NCBI GenBank assembly: GCA_029168955.1
Contig: JAPDOI010000210.1
Span: 434,001 to 498,000 of the forward strand
DNA length: 64,000 nucleotides
Origin: Aplectana chamaeleonis
Taxonomy: Eukaryota; Nematoda; Chromadorea; Rhabditida; Cosmocercidae
Direction: 5' to 3'
Part shown: positions 50,301 to 54,082 of the stretch, in pieces
Position numbering within the stretch: the first letter of the stretch is position 1
Layout: each line of letters begins with the position of its first letter
The notes under the pieces: generated by a model
The model's input: only the letters and a program-made list of their open reading frames with translations
The model's database searches: none
What the model was told of the DNA's origin: nothing
Made by a program: the position numbers and the translations under genes

Positions 50301-53300
50301 CCCAAAAATGGTATGGAATGGTTTACTGGGTTTCGAGTAAAAAGTGAAAGACCGCGCGTTTTTGTTGTTAATCTCCTTTTCTTTTTTCAGACGGCGTTCA
50401 CGATCTTGCGGGTACACTTAAAATTGAGCTAGGGAGCTCATTTTTGGACAGGAGGCTGGAAATGGATGCAGGTCGCTCCTATTCCATTTTGATCTCGGTA
50501 CCTCAACTTTGAAGGGTACCTCAAAATCGTGGGTTTACATACTAAATTAGCCGTGGAGCACGAAAACTGCTTCTTTCTGCTAAGACTGTGGAGACCGTGG
50601 TGGGTGGGTGAATCTGCAGCCAACCAACACAGGTCGTCGGAGGTAAGTACTGAACTTGCCAGAATTCGTACTCATGACGCGTCATCGATCGATAATCAAT
50701 ATTATCGATTTTGGCGCTTTCTGCACTAAATGCGGCCAGTAGTAGTGATTACTGAAGGGATTGGTTTTCTTGGTTGGGAAATTTTGCTAATCAGTCATTA
50801 TCGATAAAAACCAATCAATAATATTGATTTTTTCGCCCGTTGCACAAAATGCCGCAATGCTTTTTTATTGTTCACATTTTTGGGAAATTTTCTCATCATG
50901 CAAGATCAAATATTAATGAAGTCACTTGTTTGGAAACTCTTCTCATCAGGCAAGAACAAATATTAATGATCAATAATATCGAGCTCTCACATGTTGCACA
51001 AAATGCGGGATTGACTGGTATTTTTTATGGTTTTGGGTCATAAGTTTTAAAAAAAATTGTACTCATACGGCAATATCGTTTGTTAGATGTTTCATCATTC
51101 CAAAATGGGAATTTCTGAGCAATATTGAAGTCAGTAAGGGAACCTTCGGGAAAAATATGTGAAATTTCTGAAAATTAAGCTTCCTGGCAAAAGTAACGAT
51201 TTGGTAATGGTGAAAAAAGTTTCAAAAATACCTTGAAATATCTTAAAAATGATTTGGCGTAAAATAGCCTGGAGTAATAAAAAAGCTAGGAAATGAAGTG
51301 AAATAACCAAAAATGTGATTTGGTGGTCGATCATTTCACAAGCTTCTCCGTTAAACTTATCAAAACGAAATCAAGCGCGCAACGGAAACATTAAGCCATT
51401 TTTGAAAGCTGTAATAAGAAAATCAGCATAGGTCAAGCTAGGTGAACGCAACGTTCCATTCCATATCGTGCTTGATTTCGTTTTGATAACTTTAACGGAG
51501 AAGCTTGTGAAATGATCGACCGCCAAATCACATTTTTGGTTATTTCACTTCATTTCCTAGCTTTTTTATTACTCCAGGCTATTTTACGCCAAATCATTTT
51601 TAAGATATTTCAAGGTATTTTTGAAACTTTTTTCACCATTACCAAATCGTTACTTTTGCCAGGAAGCTAAATTTAATATATGGTTTTCTGCGCGTGCGAA
51701 GCCTTTTATAAAGCCCCTAACACTATAAATGTGATAGCCGCAATTTCCGTCAAAATTGATCAAGATCATTTAGGCTTTACGTTTCGCTGCTATTGTAGTA
51801 GGAATTTCTGTTTCGCCCAATCTCTCAAAAATTGTCTTTACGATGATCTCTCTTATCATAATTTTCTTTTTAAAGTACCTACTGTGCTTGTCTGGGTCAA
51901 ATTACGGTCCGCAATTGCGTCTCGACACGCTTTGCGGCCGCATGCGCTCGAGCCAATCGAGCTTCCAGCTTCTAAGCCGACTCATTATGACTTTTTTATA
52001 CAGTTTTCTTCGATTTTGTTTAGTTTTCAGTTTTTAAAACCCTCCTAGAGTCAATAGATCGACAGCTGCGGCGCTGGAAGCTCTTCCGACTCGGGCGCGT
52101 GCGGCCGCAAAGCGCGTTGAGACGCAATTGCGGACCGGAATTTGGCCCAGATAGGCACAGTACCTTCTCATAAGATAGCACAACAAGCGTTTTTATCGCG
52201 AACACTGCTTTTGAAGAAATTATGATATGGCAAGGATTGTACTCAGAAGTCACGCTAACCAATAGCATTGCTGTTATCGATTGATGGTCAAGATACGCCG
52301 GCATGAGTTATCCTGTCCACTATAATCTAAGCGAAATGAAAAAACACGTAAAATAACCGACGTTTGTGTATTACACATGGCACAGCAAGATAGGCGTTAG
52401 AATTTTTGAATTCTCTGGCATTTTTCGAACGAATTTTTCCAAAATTTCAGTGTTTTATGTGGCCTATTTGCGAAATATTACAACCTCGTTTGCTTACCTG
52501 CGCAAAATTGTGACAAAAAATAGACACGGTTTTTTGAGCGTATGCTCGGTGGTTCGGGTTTCTGATAACCAAAACTCAGTTACATAATCGGGAAAAAATC
52601 AATTTAAATTTTTCCCGTTAAAGGAAATGGCAGAACGTACTACTCTGACAGTTTTGAGTGAGAAATAGCCGAGAATTAGCCCACCAGGCTCCGCAGCTGC
52701 TCCTGGCGGGCTATTTCCCGGCTAAATCTCGGCTTTTCACGAAACGGACAAGAAACAGCCGAGAAATAAACGCGAAATAACGAGAAGTAATCAAAAGTAA
52801 CCAAGCCGCAGCCGTCGACGACTCGCCGAGCTGCCATCCAAAGGCGCCACCGTTTGGGCAAGGTCTCTAAAGGCCTAGCGAGGTCCAAGTATGCATGTAC
52901 TTCCAACTTGGGTAACAGTACCTACGGAGGTATTGACATCTGAGTCATGTCTCTGCAATGCGTCGTATACTAACCTGGAGAGCACTATTTCTCGATTATT
53001 TCGCGGCGAGCATTATTTGGCATTTCAAGGCTATTACGCGGCAAGCAGGCATTTCGCGGCTTTTTCATGGCTATTTCTAGGCCAAACTCTCAGAGTAACC
53101 GGCGCGAAATCAGGAAGGATATCTACATTATGCTCACCTTGACGGTCTGTTGTGGGCAGCTTTTTGGTTCTTGTCGTTCGGCGTCATCCTTGATGGTGTC
53201 GGTGATGACGGTCGCGCCGTCATCGGCGTCAATCAACGCCGATTGTGAATTCAAAGGCACACCTTCCCATCTGGCTGTCACATGATCTGGAAAAAATTCA

Positions 53301-53993
53301 CATCTCAGCTAACTTTCTCCATCTTTTTGATGATGTAGTCCATATGGAAACACCTTATAACTCACCTCCTATACTCAACACCCCCGAGGTTTTACTCTGT
53401 AGTAAATACTGGTCGCCCGCACATGGAGATACTGTTTGATACGCCCGATCGGACGTTACGCCTTGACCGCCTGTTAATCATAGCGCTACTTGATGTAAAC
53501 TGCTCGTCACGTACACATTTTTTCTCTGCACTCAACCGAATCGGTGATCCATCAGATTAAGTGGTTCCATGGTTTTTTTTGCTTGTACGACCTAACCCTG
53601 TCGGTTGTTGGCCAAGGTGTAGAAGTGGCGTTTTCCTAAGACGGACGCGAAGTCCTCAAATACTAGTAGGCATGCAGACGCCGATTGACAGTCGGCGCGA
53701 CTCCCTTTAGGCGATTATAATGGAGTTTGCAAAGCAAACCAGAACATTTCCGATAAACATATCTACGCACTGACATGCACATCTGCGTGTTTGCCTGCAT
53801 ATATAGATATGAACTTAGCAGATGATATGAATTTCCTAATGTTGAAGCGTTGCGCTAAGTTTTTGTTTGTTTTTGTAATCATTCCCATGTTTTTAACTTA
53901 CTGTTTTATAGTTTTGAGCACGCCGGCAACGGCATAAAAAGTAAATAAATAATTAAATGAATAAATAAATAAATAAATAAAGAAATAAATAAA

Positions 53994-54082
<89 letters not shown>

